From an uncultured Salinimicrobium sp. (GTDB lineage Bacteria; Bacteroidota; Bacteroidia; Flavobacteriales; Flavobacteriaceae), in the NCBI GenBank assembly GCA_946887075.1, contig CAMPKA010000002.1, forward strand, positions 1-64,000: 64,000 nucleotides of DNA, given 5' to 3'. Within the stretch, counting starts at the first letter, position 1. The number at the start of each line of letters is the position of its first letter. The notes beneath the pieces were generated by a model. The model made no database searches. It saw only the letters and a program-made list of their open reading frames with translations, and was not told the DNA's origin. A program made the position numbers and the translations under genes. Of this stretch, positions 38,524 through 47,276 are shown piece after piece.

Positions 38524-40056
38524 ATGAGGCTATTTTGGTTATGTCTGTTCTTGTTCATTCCGGGCGTTCACCCCGGGAACCTCCTGGCGCAGCAGAAGGA
38601 TAGGCCGAATATCATCCTGGTGTTTACCGATGATCTGGCATTTCAGGCCGTAAGTGCATACGGGCATGGCCTGAACCGCACCCCAGAGATCGATCGGATC
38701 GCCGCCGAAGGAATGCGCTTTGACCGATGCGTGGTCACCAATTCTATCTGTGCTCCGAGCAGGGCTACGGTGCTCACCGGAAAGTACAGCCATCTCAACG
38801 GCGTCTACGGAAACGAGCCGCGGCCCTTTGATGGACAACAACAAACCTTTCCCAAACTGCTCCAGGACAACGGGTACCAGACCGCCATCATCGGAAAGTG
38901 GCACCTGGGATCAGAACCGACGGGATTCGATCACTGGGAGGTGATGGAGGGGCAGGGTTATTATTACAATCCGACCTTTCTCACCGAGAATGGCCAAAAA
39001 ACGGAACAGGGGTATTCCGTCGACGTCGTTCGCCGCTTGGCCATCGACTGGATGGAACACCAGCGGAATCAGCAGGAGCCATTTATGCTTATGGTCCAGT
39101 TCAAGGCCCCGCACCGGGAATGGGAACCAGGACCCGAGCATCTCACCAGATATGACGAACATCTCTTTCCCGAACCTGCCACCCTCTTCGATAATTATGA
39201 GGGAAGAGGGTCGGCTGCAAAAAACCAGGAAATGACCATTGCGGAGCACATGGTCCTGGAAGGAGACAATAAGCTCTATACAGAAACAAGCAGAAAGGGA
39301 CTGGGCAGGAGCTATCACAGAATGACGGAAGAACAAAGGAGGCTCTGGGATTCTGCCTACGGTCCGAAAAATGCAGCATACTATCAGGCAGACCTTCAGG
39401 GGATCGATTTAGTCCGCTGGAAATACCAGCGGTTTATGAGGGACTATATGGCTGTGGTTGCCTCAGTGGATGACAATGTAGGGAAGTTGCTGGATTACCT
39501 GGATCAGGAGGGGCTGGCAGATAATACGCTTCTCGTTTTCGCTTCTGATCAGGGATTTTATCTCGGGGAACACGGCTGGTTCGACAAGCGCTGGATGTAT
39601 GAGCAATCCTTCCGTACGCCGCTGCTGGTGCGCTGGCCTGCGATGATAGAGCCGGGAAGCGTCAACACGGATATCGTATCCAATCTTGATTTTGCTGAAA
39701 CTTTTCTGGAGGCTGCCCGAATAAAGGTTCCCGAAGATATGCAGGGCAGAAGCCTAATCCCACTTTTCTCCGGGGAAACCCCGCTGGATTGGCGCAAGAG
39801 TTTTTACTACCACTATTACGAAGGCGGAGGCCATGGAGTGCCGAAACATGAAGGGGTATACAGCGACAGCCTTAAACTAATCGACTTCTATACATTGGAG
39901 GAGCGCGAGATGTACGACCTGAGACGGGACCCCCATGAACTTTATAGCGTCCTGGAAAATCCGCTATACAAGGAGGAAAAAGAATGGCTTGAAAAGGAAC
40001 TGCTTCGTTTGAAATCCGAGCTCCAGGTTCCTTCTTTCAAGGGAACGAAGCACTAA
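38524..40056 (+). CDS. S1 sulfatase (formylglycine-dependent), exported
   Basis: This 510-aa arylsulfatase-type enzyme has a signal peptide ending LLAQQ. Metal residues are in FTDDLAF (about 34-40). Cys76 in ICAPSR is the site of conversion to formylglycine. Also present are IIGKWHLG (Lys125, His127) and FASDQGFYLGEHGWFDKRW. It would remove sulfate from a saccharide so that propeller or GH enzymes can proceed. It sits 29 bases after GH130-like copy A. No anaerobic sulfatase-maturating enzyme is in the window, so maturation must be encoded elsewhere. Confidence 0.93.
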   Translation: MRLFWLCLFLFIPGVHPGNLLAQQKDRPNIILVFTDDLAFQAVSAYGHGLNRTPEIDRIAAEGMRFDRCVVTNSICAPSRATVLTGKYSHLNGVYGNEPRPFDGQQQTFPKLLQDNGYQTAIIGKWHLGSEPTGFDHWEVMEGQGYYYNPTFLTENGQKTEQGYSVDVVRRLAIDWMEHQRNQQEPFMLMVQFKAPHREWEPGPEHLTRYDEHLFPEPATLFDNYEGRGSAAKNQEMTIAEHMVLEGDNKLYTETSRKGLGRSYHRMTEEQRRLWDSAYGPKNAAYYQADLQGIDLVRWKYQRFMRDYMAVVASVDDNVGKLLDYLDQEGLADNTLLVFASDQGFYLGEHGWFDKRWMYEQSFRTPLLVRWPAMIEPGSVNTDIVSNLDFAETFLEAARIKVPEDMQGRSLIPLFSGETPLDWRKSFYYHYYEGGGHGVPKHEGVYSDSLKLIDFYTLEEREMYDLRRDPHELYSVLENPLYKEEKEWLEKELLRLKSELQVPSFKGTKH

Positions 40057-40083
40057 ACCAGTCCTGTTGTTTAACCGTACTTT

Positions 40084-40968
40084 CTAGGGATTGTTCGTGA
40101 GGAATTTTGTCCGGTATTGCTGCGGGGAAATTCCTTTTATCTTCTTAAACTGTTTGTAGAAGTATGGCACATTTTCATAGCCACAGGAGTAACAAAGCTG
40201 GGCAACCTGAAGATCTGTCTCAATCAACATTTTGCAGGCTTTGCTGATCCTGTATTCGTTGAGAAAAGTGAAAAAGGTTTTGTCCATGATATTGCTGAAG
40301 TATCGGGAAAAATACTCCTTGCTCATGTTGACATGGTCTGCAATGTCCTCTAGCCTGATCTTTTGCTGGTAATTGTCCTTGACATATTGGTACACCTCGT
40401 TGATCCGTTCGCTGTCGGCATAATCGATGTTCGACTCAAACCCGTGTTCACAAAGCACCCGATAATCGTCGGTCTGGGAAAGCTCCTGCAGGATCTCAAG
40501 TAACAGGATGAGCTTTTGAAACGATGGAACCTCCAGAAGCCGGTACATCTTCGGCCTTAAGCCCTGGGCAATCTGCTCCCCGAACTTGATTCCCTTTGAA
40601 GACAGTCTGAGCAACTTAAGGATGGAAACAAATTCCTGTTTGGTCATCCAATTCTCTCCAAGCATGTCGTCCTTCCACTGAAAGACCACCGCCTCTGCCA
40701 GGGTATTCTGTTTCACGGTGTTCTTCCAGCAGTGGGGGAGATTCGGTCCGAGCAGCACCAGGTCATTTTCCCGAAAGTCCTCCATACTGTTCCCGACATA
40801 CCTGATGCCCTGGCTACTGGCGATAAAGGTCAGTTCGTATTCCGGATGATAGTGCCACGGAAAGTCAAATTCCTCCTTTGCCTGAAACGCCGCCTTAAAG
40901 GAATTGGTGGTCAGGGGAGAGATTGGCTCGAAATGTGCCTTCGTGGGTTTAGACGGTATTTTGGTCAT
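40084..40968 (-). CDS. AraC-family regulator with cupin sensor
   Basis: This is a transcription regulator. The chosen ATG (294 aa) has a perfect GGAGGAA ribosome site six bases ahead; a TTG 27 bases further upstream keeps the frame but is less likely. A sugar-sensing cupin domain (HYHPEYELTFIA, about 35-100) and a linker precede a C-terminal double helix-turn-helix (IRLEDIADHVNMSKEYFSRYF and the second recognition helix). It lies within the carbohydrate locus and converges on the first sulfatase; its own promoter faces GH130-like copy B. It is the only sugar-responsive regulator visible here. Confidence 0.9.
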   Translation of the reverse strand: MTKIPSKPTKAHFEPISPLTTNSFKAAFQAKEEFDFPWHYHPEYELTFIASSQGIRYVGNSMEDFRENDLVLLGPNLPHCWKNTVKQNTLAEAVVFQWKDDMLGENWMTKQEFVSILKLLRLSSKGIKFGEQIAQGLRPKMYRLLEVPSFQKLILLLEILQELSQTDDYRVLCEHGFESNIDYADSERINEVYQYVKDNYQQKIRLEDIADHVNMSKEYFSRYFSNIMDKTFFTFLNEYRISKACKMLIETDLQVAQLCYSCGYENVPYFYKQFKKIKGISPQQYRTKFLTNNP

Positions 40969-41224
40969 ATATTTCCTCCATAAGATCCTGTTCAACTATT
41001 CATCAGCAAATTTCGGCCCAGAAACAAACGGAATGCTGTCTCGGATTATTTTCTTATACCCTTGACGGGCCTCGAAAGATGCAAAAAAAACTTAAGAAAA
41101 AATTTTTTTAAAATTGCCCCGGGTCAAAATAGGAGAAGAAAAGGGCAAATTAAAGCAAATAGCTCAAGCATCTATCCTTTATGTTTGGACTTCTTAGTCA
41201 ATATTAATAAAAATTTATACAAAA

Positions 41225-42481
41225 ATGAAAAAGCTTCAGATCTTCTACCTGTGCTGCCTTGGCCTTTTCCTTGTTTCCGGTTGCAAACAGGAGCAAAAAG
41301 TGCAGGATCCGGCAGAGGGGGTAACGGAACAAAGGGGGAAAGAAGGTTTCTTTCAGTGGCAGTTCCCGAACAAGGATGCGGAAAAAGCGTGGGAATACTA
41401 TTCCTATAGCGAGGACCGGTGGTGGGGCACTTTCCCAAAGGACCTGAAAATCCCTTCAGGAGATATGTACGAAGAATTTCCCTGGGCGCTTGGTCCTTTT
41501 GAAAAGCATGAGGCCAACCCTGTCCTTGCGCCAAGCGAGGGCAAATGGGATACAGGCAGAAGAGATGGTGGGGTTCACAATGGAGCTGTAATCGTAAAAG
41601 ACGACGTTTTTTATTACATCTATAGGGGAGAGAAACCGATTGATGTCGAACTGGACACCGATATCAATTACATCTGTGATATCGGGATCGCAACCAGCAC
41701 TGACGGCATAAACTTTACCAAGGATACCATCAACAGCCCACTCTTTCGTGTGGGGGAGGACAGGAAATACAGCTATGAGGATGTCAATATCGTTAAGCAC
41801 GGGGACACCTACTATCTGTATTGCAACCAATGGTATTGGCCAGATACTGACAACTATAAGATCAATGGCACCTTCCTGGCTACCTCGAAGGACCTGATCA
41901 ACTGGAAGAAGCACGGGATCGTGTTTCCCGATGCCGACAGGACCCACCGGAACGCTGTGGTTCTGGCCAACCCGGAAAATGAAGCGGTCCGGGTCAATGG
42001 CAAATTCGTCATGTACATCAACGACGGCTTGATGGCCTATTCTGATGACTTGATTAACTGGAAATCTTTTGAAGTTCCGGAAGAAAACCGTTTTCCCGGG
42101 GGGGAAGGTTGTGTTGCTTTAGCTGACTATGATCCCGAAAACCCGGACAATATCCTGCTGTTCACTGGAGGCAATCACACCGGAAATTTCTATGCCATTG
42201 GAGAGGTCCTTTTCAAAAAGGAGGATCCGACCCGGCCTGTGAGTTATCTGCCGAGACCAGTAATGGCTGCGGATCCGAATATTCCGTGGGAAAATGGCTT
42301 TTCAGCGGAGGATTCCGGGAAAATGGTTTCTGCTTTTTCAGATTGCATCTTCTTTAACGCGCTGACAAGACATAACGGAAAGTGGTGGATGTACTACGGG
42401 GGCAGTGAATATTACACCTGCCTTGCCACGGCCCCCGCGGAAACAACAGCTGTTTCTGCCAAAAGCCTTACAGGAATATAA
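41225..42481 (+). CDS. GH130-like five-bladed propeller lipoprotein, copy B
   Basis: This is a close paralogue of the gene at 37247, with 418 aa and lipobox VSGC (Cys about 20). Blade motifs are the same, with EDVN in place of EDPR and the same NQWYWPD text, and the two proteins stay collinear along almost their whole length. It is followed by a sulfatase 47 bases downstream. This is evidence of duplication of a propeller-sulfatase pair around the AraC gene. Activity is not assignable from sequence. Confidence 0.7.
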   Translation: MKKLQIFYLCCLGLFLVSGCKQEQKVQDPAEGVTEQRGKEGFFQWQFPNKDAEKAWEYYSYSEDRWWGTFPKDLKIPSGDMYEEFPWALGPFEKHEANPVLAPSEGKWDTGRRDGGVHNGAVIVKDDVFYYIYRGEKPIDVELDTDINYICDIGIATSTDGINFTKDTINSPLFRVGEDRKYSYEDVNIVKHGDTYYLYCNQWYWPDTDNYKINGTFLATSKDLINWKKHGIVFPDADRTHRNAVVLANPENEAVRVNGKFVMYINDGLMAYSDDLINWKSFEVPEENRFPGGEGCVALADYDPENPDNILLFTGGNHTGNFYAIGEVLFKKEDPTRPVSYLPRPVMAADPNIPWENGFSAEDSGKMVSAFSDCIFFNALTRHNGKWWMYYGGSEYYTCLATAPAETTAVSAKSLTGI

Positions 42482-42528
42482 ACCTGGCCCAGTTGCTTAC
42501 TAAAACCTTGCTTTTTCAGTCCCTGGAC

Positions 42529-43965
42529 ATGACGAAAATTTGGATCTCATTGATACTGATTAACTGGATGCAGGTCGGATTCCTGATGGCCAGGAATGCG
42601 CGACAGGATCAGGACAGTATTTCCAGACCCAATTTTATCATTATTCTGACCGATGATCAGGGGTATCAGGATCTTGGATGCTATGGCTCTCCGGATATCG
42701 ACACGCCAATTCTGGATCGGATGGCTGAAGAAGGGATGAGATTGACCAGTTTTTACGCCCAGACGGTTTGCGGTCCGTCCAGGGCAGCCCTCCTTACCGG
42801 CAGCTATCCCATGCGTGTGGCTACCAAACATAATACTGTGGAACAACATCCCCGCCTCCACACCAAGGAGATCACCATTGCGGAATTGTTGGGGGAAGTC
42901 GGATATACCAGCGCTGTGTTCGGAAAGTACGATCTGGCCGGTCATAGCCAGACGGATTACGAACCAGAGCTGTTGCCGACGGAGCAGGGGTTCGATTACT
43001 TCTTTGGAACCCCGACGAGCAACGATGTCTTTGTCAATCTGCTTCGAAATAAGGAGCTGATAGAGAAAGAGGCCGATATGAGCCAGCTTACCCGTCGGTA
43101 TACCGATGAGGCGATTGCCTTTATCCGGCGAAATAGGGACAATCCTTTCTTTGCCTATCTGGCCTATTCTATGCCTCATATGAAACTTGCTGCTTCCGAA
43201 CAATTCCGGGGGACCTCCAAGAGAGGACTTTATGGAGATGTCATAGAGGAGATCGACTGGAATGTGGGAAGGATCAGGAAAACGCTGGAAAACCTGGGGC
43301 TGGATCAGAACACCTATGTCATCTTCACCAGTGACAATGGGCCATGGCATGTGTGGGGGGAATACGGGGGAGATGCAGGTCCCTTGCGTGGCGCAAAGGC
43401 ATCTGCATGGGAAGGGGGATTCCGGGTACCCTGTATCATCTGGGCACCCGGGAAGGTTCCTGCCGGTGTGGTGCAGGAGGAGTTGGTCACAACGATGGAT
43501 TTGCTCCCCACCCTGACCCGCCTGGGTGGCGGAGAAATCCCGGAAGATCGGGTAATCGATGGCCAAGATGTCCGCGACCTTATCCACGGCAGGATAAGCA
43601 GCAGCCCGACAGAGATGTTTTATTACTATCAAAGAACGCGACTCCGGGCGGTGCGATATGGAAAATGGAAGCTTCATCTGGCTCATCCGGCTGATGAGGT
43701 CTGGGGGAACCACATTGCCCCGGAGGACAATATTGACATCGAAACCCCTTTGCTTTTCAACCTTGAGGAAGATATTGGCGAGCAGACAGATCTTGCGGCT
43801 CAGTATCCGGAGGTGGTAAAGCTACTATTGGAAAAAGCCGAGCAGGCACGGAAGGATCTCGGAGATTATAACCGGATGGGAAGTGGTCAGAGATCTTTCG
43901 ACAAGGATTTTCCAAAAAGACCCGATCTCCGTCGATCTGCGACAAAAACAAATAAAAAACGATAA
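42529..43965 (+). CDS. S1 sulfatase-like protein with altered active site
   Basis: This 478-aa alkaline-phosphatase-superfamily sulfatase homologue uses the ATG at 42529; a TTG 36 bases upstream is a less likely start. A signal anchor covers about 5-22. The formylglycine motif VCGPSR (Cys81) and metal sites TDDQGYQD and FTSDNGPWHVWG are intact. The highly conserved GKWHLG reads GKYDLAG here, so the sulfate-binding His is replaced by Asp135, with a new His four residues later. It may act on an unusual sulfate or phosphate ester, or have lost activity. It is paired with GH130-like copy B. Confidence 0.88.
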   Translation: MTKIWISLILINWMQVGFLMARNARQDQDSISRPNFIIILTDDQGYQDLGCYGSPDIDTPILDRMAEEGMRLTSFYAQTVCGPSRAALLTGSYPMRVATKHNTVEQHPRLHTKEITIAELLGEVGYTSAVFGKYDLAGHSQTDYEPELLPTEQGFDYFFGTPTSNDVFVNLLRNKELIEKEADMSQLTRRYTDEAIAFIRRNRDNPFFAYLAYSMPHMKLAASEQFRGTSKRGLYGDVIEEIDWNVGRIRKTLENLGLDQNTYVIFTSDNGPWHVWGEYGGDAGPLRGAKASAWEGGFRVPCIIWAPGKVPAGVVQEELVTTMDLLPTLTRLGGGEIPEDRVIDGQDVRDLIHGRISSSPTEMFYYYQRTRLRAVRYGKWKLHLAHPADEVWGNHIAPEDNIDIETPLLFNLEEDIGEQTDLAAQYPEVVKLLLEKAEQARKDLGDYNRMGSGQRSFDKDFPKRPDLRRSATKTNKKR

Positions 43966-43987
43966 ACAAAGAACCATCAGACCAGTC

Positions 43988-45196
43988 ATGAAATCGAGAA
44001 AAATATCTATTGGACTTTTTGCCGTCATTCTAGTCGGCCTTACCTCTTGCAAAAACAACGCTACCTCTGAAGATCCTGAAATTTCCGGGACCGCCCAGAC
44101 GGCGGAGGACTGGCAGCTTGGACCTTTTATCAAGGTAGACAGTGTAAACCCCATTCTTCGCCCCAATCCCAAGGCCTCATTCATCGATCCTATTCGGAAT
44201 ACAACTATTCATTGGGAAGCAAAGGATGTTTTCAATCCCTCCGCTGTGACCCATAATGGAAAGGTCATGCTGATCTACAGGGCTGAGGATTCGGTGGGAA
44301 AATATGCGGGCACCTCACGGATCGGTCTTGCCGAAAGTGAGGACGGACTCCATTTTACGAGACATCCCGAACCGATTTTTTACCCTGGCGAGGACGAGGT
44401 GAAGAAGTTCGAATGGGAGGGAGGCACAGAGGATCCCAGAGTGGTGCAGGACGAGGATGGAACCTATTACATGACCTATTCGGCTTGGCCGGGCCAGAAC
44501 TCCTACCTTTCCATCGCAAGTTCGCCTGACCTGAAGACATGGACGAAGCATGGTCCTGTCTTTGAGGAAGCCCTTGGGGGCAAATACCTGAACACCTGGT
44601 CGAAATCAGGAGCCATTGTGAGCCGCATGGAAGACGGGAACATGATCGCCCAGAAGATCAACGGAAAATATTGGATGTATTGGGGAGACACGGATATTTT
44701 CCTGGCTACCTCCGAAGATCTTGTCAACTGGACACCGGTGGAGGCAGCACCTGGAGATACGGTTCAGGTAAGCAACAGCCAGTTCAAAGGGCTCAAACCC
44801 ATTCTGAGTCCGCGTCCTGGACAATTCGACAGCCATCTTGTTGAACCCGGTCCGGCACCGATCATTACCGCGGACGGGATCTGGATGATCTACAACAGCC
44901 GGAATGGCGGAAAAAACATGAATCCAGATCTTCCGGAGGGAACCTATTCAGCCGGACAGGTCCTGTTCGACATCGATGATCCCACCCGGGTCATCGCCCG
45001 TTCCGAGGAGTACTTTATCACCCCTGAGAAGGACTATGAGGTAGATGGCCAGGTCGACCGGGTCTGTTTTGTGGAAGGTCTTGTATATTTCAAGGACAAG
45101 TGGTACCTGTATTACGGTACAGCTGATTCCAAGATAGCCGTAGCGGTTTGTACCGATGAATCCTTTTTGAAAAAAGCCCAGAATCCGGAACTATGA
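43988..45196 (+). CDS. GH130 family lipoprotein
   Basis: The frame is open from 43883, but the ATG at 43988 gives an immediate lipoprotein signal (FAVILVGLTSC, Cys about 21), so I choose it (402 aa). The five-bladed propeller has the true GH130 motif GGTEDPR with catalytic Asp about 149, then SAIASSPDLKTWTKHG-like blades and SGAIV. GH130 enzymes are beta-mannoside phosphorylases or beta-1,2-mannosidases. A lipid-anchored form would have little phosphate and is therefore more likely a hydrolase (inference). It overlaps the alcohol dehydrogenase gene by four bases. Confidence 0.85.
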   Translation: MKSRKISIGLFAVILVGLTSCKNNATSEDPEISGTAQTAEDWQLGPFIKVDSVNPILRPNPKASFIDPIRNTTIHWEAKDVFNPSAVTHNGKVMLIYRAEDSVGKYAGTSRIGLAESEDGLHFTRHPEPIFYPGEDEVKKFEWEGGTEDPRVVQDEDGTYYMTYSAWPGQNSYLSIASSPDLKTWTKHGPVFEEALGGKYLNTWSKSGAIVSRMEDGNMIAQKINGKYWMYWGDTDIFLATSEDLVNWTPVEAAPGDTVQVSNSQFKGLKPILSPRPGQFDSHLVEPGPAPIITADGIWMIYNSRNGGKNMNPDLPEGTYSAGQVLFDIDDPTRVIARSEEYFITPEKDYEVDGQVDRVCFVEGLVYFKDKWYLYYGTADSKIAVAVCTDESFLKKAQNPEL

Positions 45197-46311
45197 TTAG
45201 AAATTGTAAGGCGGCCGTAACGACCGGGGACGGGAAATTTAGTATTGAGACCATTCAGGTGAAGCCACCGGGACCGGGAGAGGTGCTTGTCCGGATGAAG
45301 GCCGCCGGAATCTGCCACACCGACTACGATTCCCTTTCCTGGAAGAAGCACCTAGTGCTTGGTCATGAGGGATCCGGTATTATCGAAAAAACCGGGGAAG
45401 GGGTAGTAGAGGTAGCTGTAGGCGATCATGTGATCCTGAGCTGGGCAACCCACTGTGGTTCTTGTTTCCAGTGCCAGGAAGGAAACCAGCACATCTGTGA
45501 AAGACAATCTCCGGTCATTGCTGCCGATCAGCCCTTTAATCCAGGACAGGGCCATAAAGGAAGCACTACGTGGCGAGATGCTCCCATCGAGCGCTCCTTT
45601 AACCTGGGCACCCTTTCTGAATATGCGGTGGTCAAAGCTTCGGCAGTGGTTCGTAATGTTTCCAATAAAATGTCCTTCCCTGCGGCGAGCATCATAAGTT
45701 GCGGGGTCATGACCGGATATGGATCCGTGGTCAATGCTGCCCGGGTAACTCCAGGAACCTCCGTGGTCGTTTTGGGATCAGGGGGAGTGGGACTTAATGT
45801 TATCCAGGGTGCCAGGATATCCGGAGCCTCTCAGATTATCGCAGTGGATATCAACGAACAGAGGCTTGCGATGGCCAGGGAATTCGGTGCCACCCACACC
45901 TTGAAGGCGGACAAGCAGGACAGAGGGTTGCTTTCCGCGGCTCAAAAAGTAAGGGAAATGACAGCAGGAAGGGGAGCTGATTATGCCTTTGAATGCACGG
46001 CCATTCCTGAATTGGGAGCGGCCCCTTTGGCCATGGTCCGGAACGCCGGAATGGCTGTTCAGGTCAGTGGCATAGAGCAGGAGATCAGCATCGACATGAA
46101 TCTCTTCGAATGGGATAAGGTTTACATCAATCCGCTTTACGGGAAATGCCGGCCACAAATCGATTTTCCACGGCTGATCGCGCTTTATGAAAAAGGGAGT
46201 CTGCTACTGGAAGAGATGGTTACCCGGACCTATCCGCTGGATGAGCTGGAAAAGGCTTTTGAGGATATGCTTGCGGGCAGGAATGCAAAAGGAGTCATCA
46301 AATTTGAATAG
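45193..46311 (+). CDS. Zinc alcohol dehydrogenase, class III-like
   Basis: This 372-aa cytoplasmic medium-chain dehydrogenase has catalytic zinc ligands in GICHTDYD and GHEGSGII. The structural zinc cysteines are in CGSCFQCQEGNQHIC. The NAD Rossmann motif is VLGSGGVGLNVIQGA with the acidic residue in IIAVDIN. The GYGSVVNAARV text resembles class III (formaldehyde-active) enzymes. It begins within the stop of the GH130 gene and is followed two bases later by an esterase, which suggests joint action on an alcohol or aldehyde released during sugar catabolism. Confidence 0.88.
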   Translation: MIRNCKAAVTTGDGKFSIETIQVKPPGPGEVLVRMKAAGICHTDYDSLSWKKHLVLGHEGSGIIEKTGEGVVEVAVGDHVILSWATHCGSCFQCQEGNQHICERQSPVIAADQPFNPGQGHKGSTTWRDAPIERSFNLGTLSEYAVVKASAVVRNVSNKMSFPAASIISCGVMTGYGSVVNAARVTPGTSVVVLGSGGVGLNVIQGARISGASQIIAVDINEQRLAMAREFGATHTLKADKQDRGLLSAAQKVREMTAGRGADYAFECTAIPELGAAPLAMVRNAGMAVQVSGIEQEISIDMNLFEWDKVYINPLYGKCRPQIDFPRLIALYEKGSLLLEEMVTRTYPLDELEKAFEDMLAGRNAKGVIKFE

Positions 46312-46313
46312 CT

Positions 46314-47108
46314 ATGTCACGATTCAGAACCACAGAAATATCCGATCCGCGTTTTGAAAGCAATCAGTTGAGGTTTATCACGGTGAAAAGCCAGAACCTC
46401 AGGGGCAGGGGAGATATTTGTCTTTTCGTCCCCCGAGGAGCCCATCGCGATTTGCCCCTGGTGATATTGCTTCACGGGGTCTACGGAAGCTGCTGGAGTT
46501 GGAGTCATCAGGCCGGGGTCCATCTTCAGCTGGAAAAGGCCATCGCCAATGGAAAACTTCCCCCCATGATCCTGGTCATGCCTTCTGATGGATTATGGGG
46601 AGACGGCTCGGCTTATCTTCCCCATAACCACAGGGATTTCGAAAGTTGGATTGTGGATGATGTTCCAAATGCAGTGATTGAGAACATCCCTGCTGCCTCG
46701 AAGGATTCTCCGTTATTCATAGCCGGTCTTTCCATGGGAGGATTTGGGGCGCTTCGGATCGGAGCCAAATTCGGATCGCGCTTCACGGCATTCGCAGCTC
46801 ATTCCTCCATCACGAAGCTTGAACAGATGAAATCCTTCGTTGAAGAAGATGTTTCACAATACCGGCAAGAGGATCAGACCGAGATGGAGGTATTTCAGAT
46901 GATATTGAGAAACCGGGAGCATCTGCCTCCGCTCAGGTTCGATTGCGGAAAAGAAGACGACTTGTTCCAGGAAAACCTGCTGCTCCATCAATGCCTGGAG
47001 GAGCAGGGAATTCCACATGAATTTCTTGCCCATCCCGGCGCCCACCATTGGCCTTACTGGGAGAACCATATCGGTGAAACACTGCGGTTTTTTGCAGATC
47101 AACTATAA
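46314..47108 (+). CDS. FrmB/Fes-type cytoplasmic esterase
   Basis: This 264-aa alpha/beta hydrolase of the PF00756 type has an oxyanion/strand region ILLHGVYGSCWSW. The nucleophile elbow is GLSMGGFGA, the acid is in CGKEDDLF, and the His is in GAHHWPYW. There is no signal peptide, so it works in the cytoplasm. The family includes S-formylglutathione hydrolase (FrmB) and carbohydrate esterases. Its tight link to a class III-like alcohol dehydrogenase raises the formaldehyde-oxidation pairing; an acyl-sugar esterase is the alternative. Confidence 0.8.
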   Translation: MSRFRTTEISDPRFESNQLRFITVKSQNLRGRGDICLFVPRGAHRDLPLVILLHGVYGSCWSWSHQAGVHLQLEKAIANGKLPPMILVMPSDGLWGDGSAYLPHNHRDFESWIVDDVPNAVIENIPAASKDSPLFIAGLSMGGFGALRIGAKFGSRFTAFAAHSSITKLEQMKSFVEEDVSQYRQEDQTEMEVFQMILRNREHLPPLRFDCGKEDDLFQENLLLHQCLEEQGIPHEFLAHPGAHHWPYWENHIGETLRFFADQL

Positions 47109-47241
47109 ATTAAGTACAAAATAAAGGAAGAAAATGGCAATATGCATGAAATGGGAAGGTTCAAATATGGCTATGTTTGGAGCAACGGGTAAAATATACG
47201 CTTCCAGTAAGGTAAATCCGCCTCATATTTTCAACCAATTC

Positions 47242-47253
47242 GAAAACGTTTTC
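47242..47253. promoter_or_regulatory. Perfect 12-bp palindrome, LacI-type operator candidate
   Basis: GAAAACGTTTTC is a perfect palindrome with a central CG, the form favoured by LacI/GalR repressors. It lies 24 bases upstream of the MFS transporter start. No LacI gene is in the window, so a cognate repressor would have to be elsewhere. Confidence 0.5.
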
Positions 47254-47276
47254 ACTATTAAAGCAAAATACCTGAG

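Noticed and set aside
42547..43713. 388-codon antisense ORF opposite the second sulfatase
   Set aside because: The sulfatase motifs are on the plus strand; the reverse frame has no domain signature.
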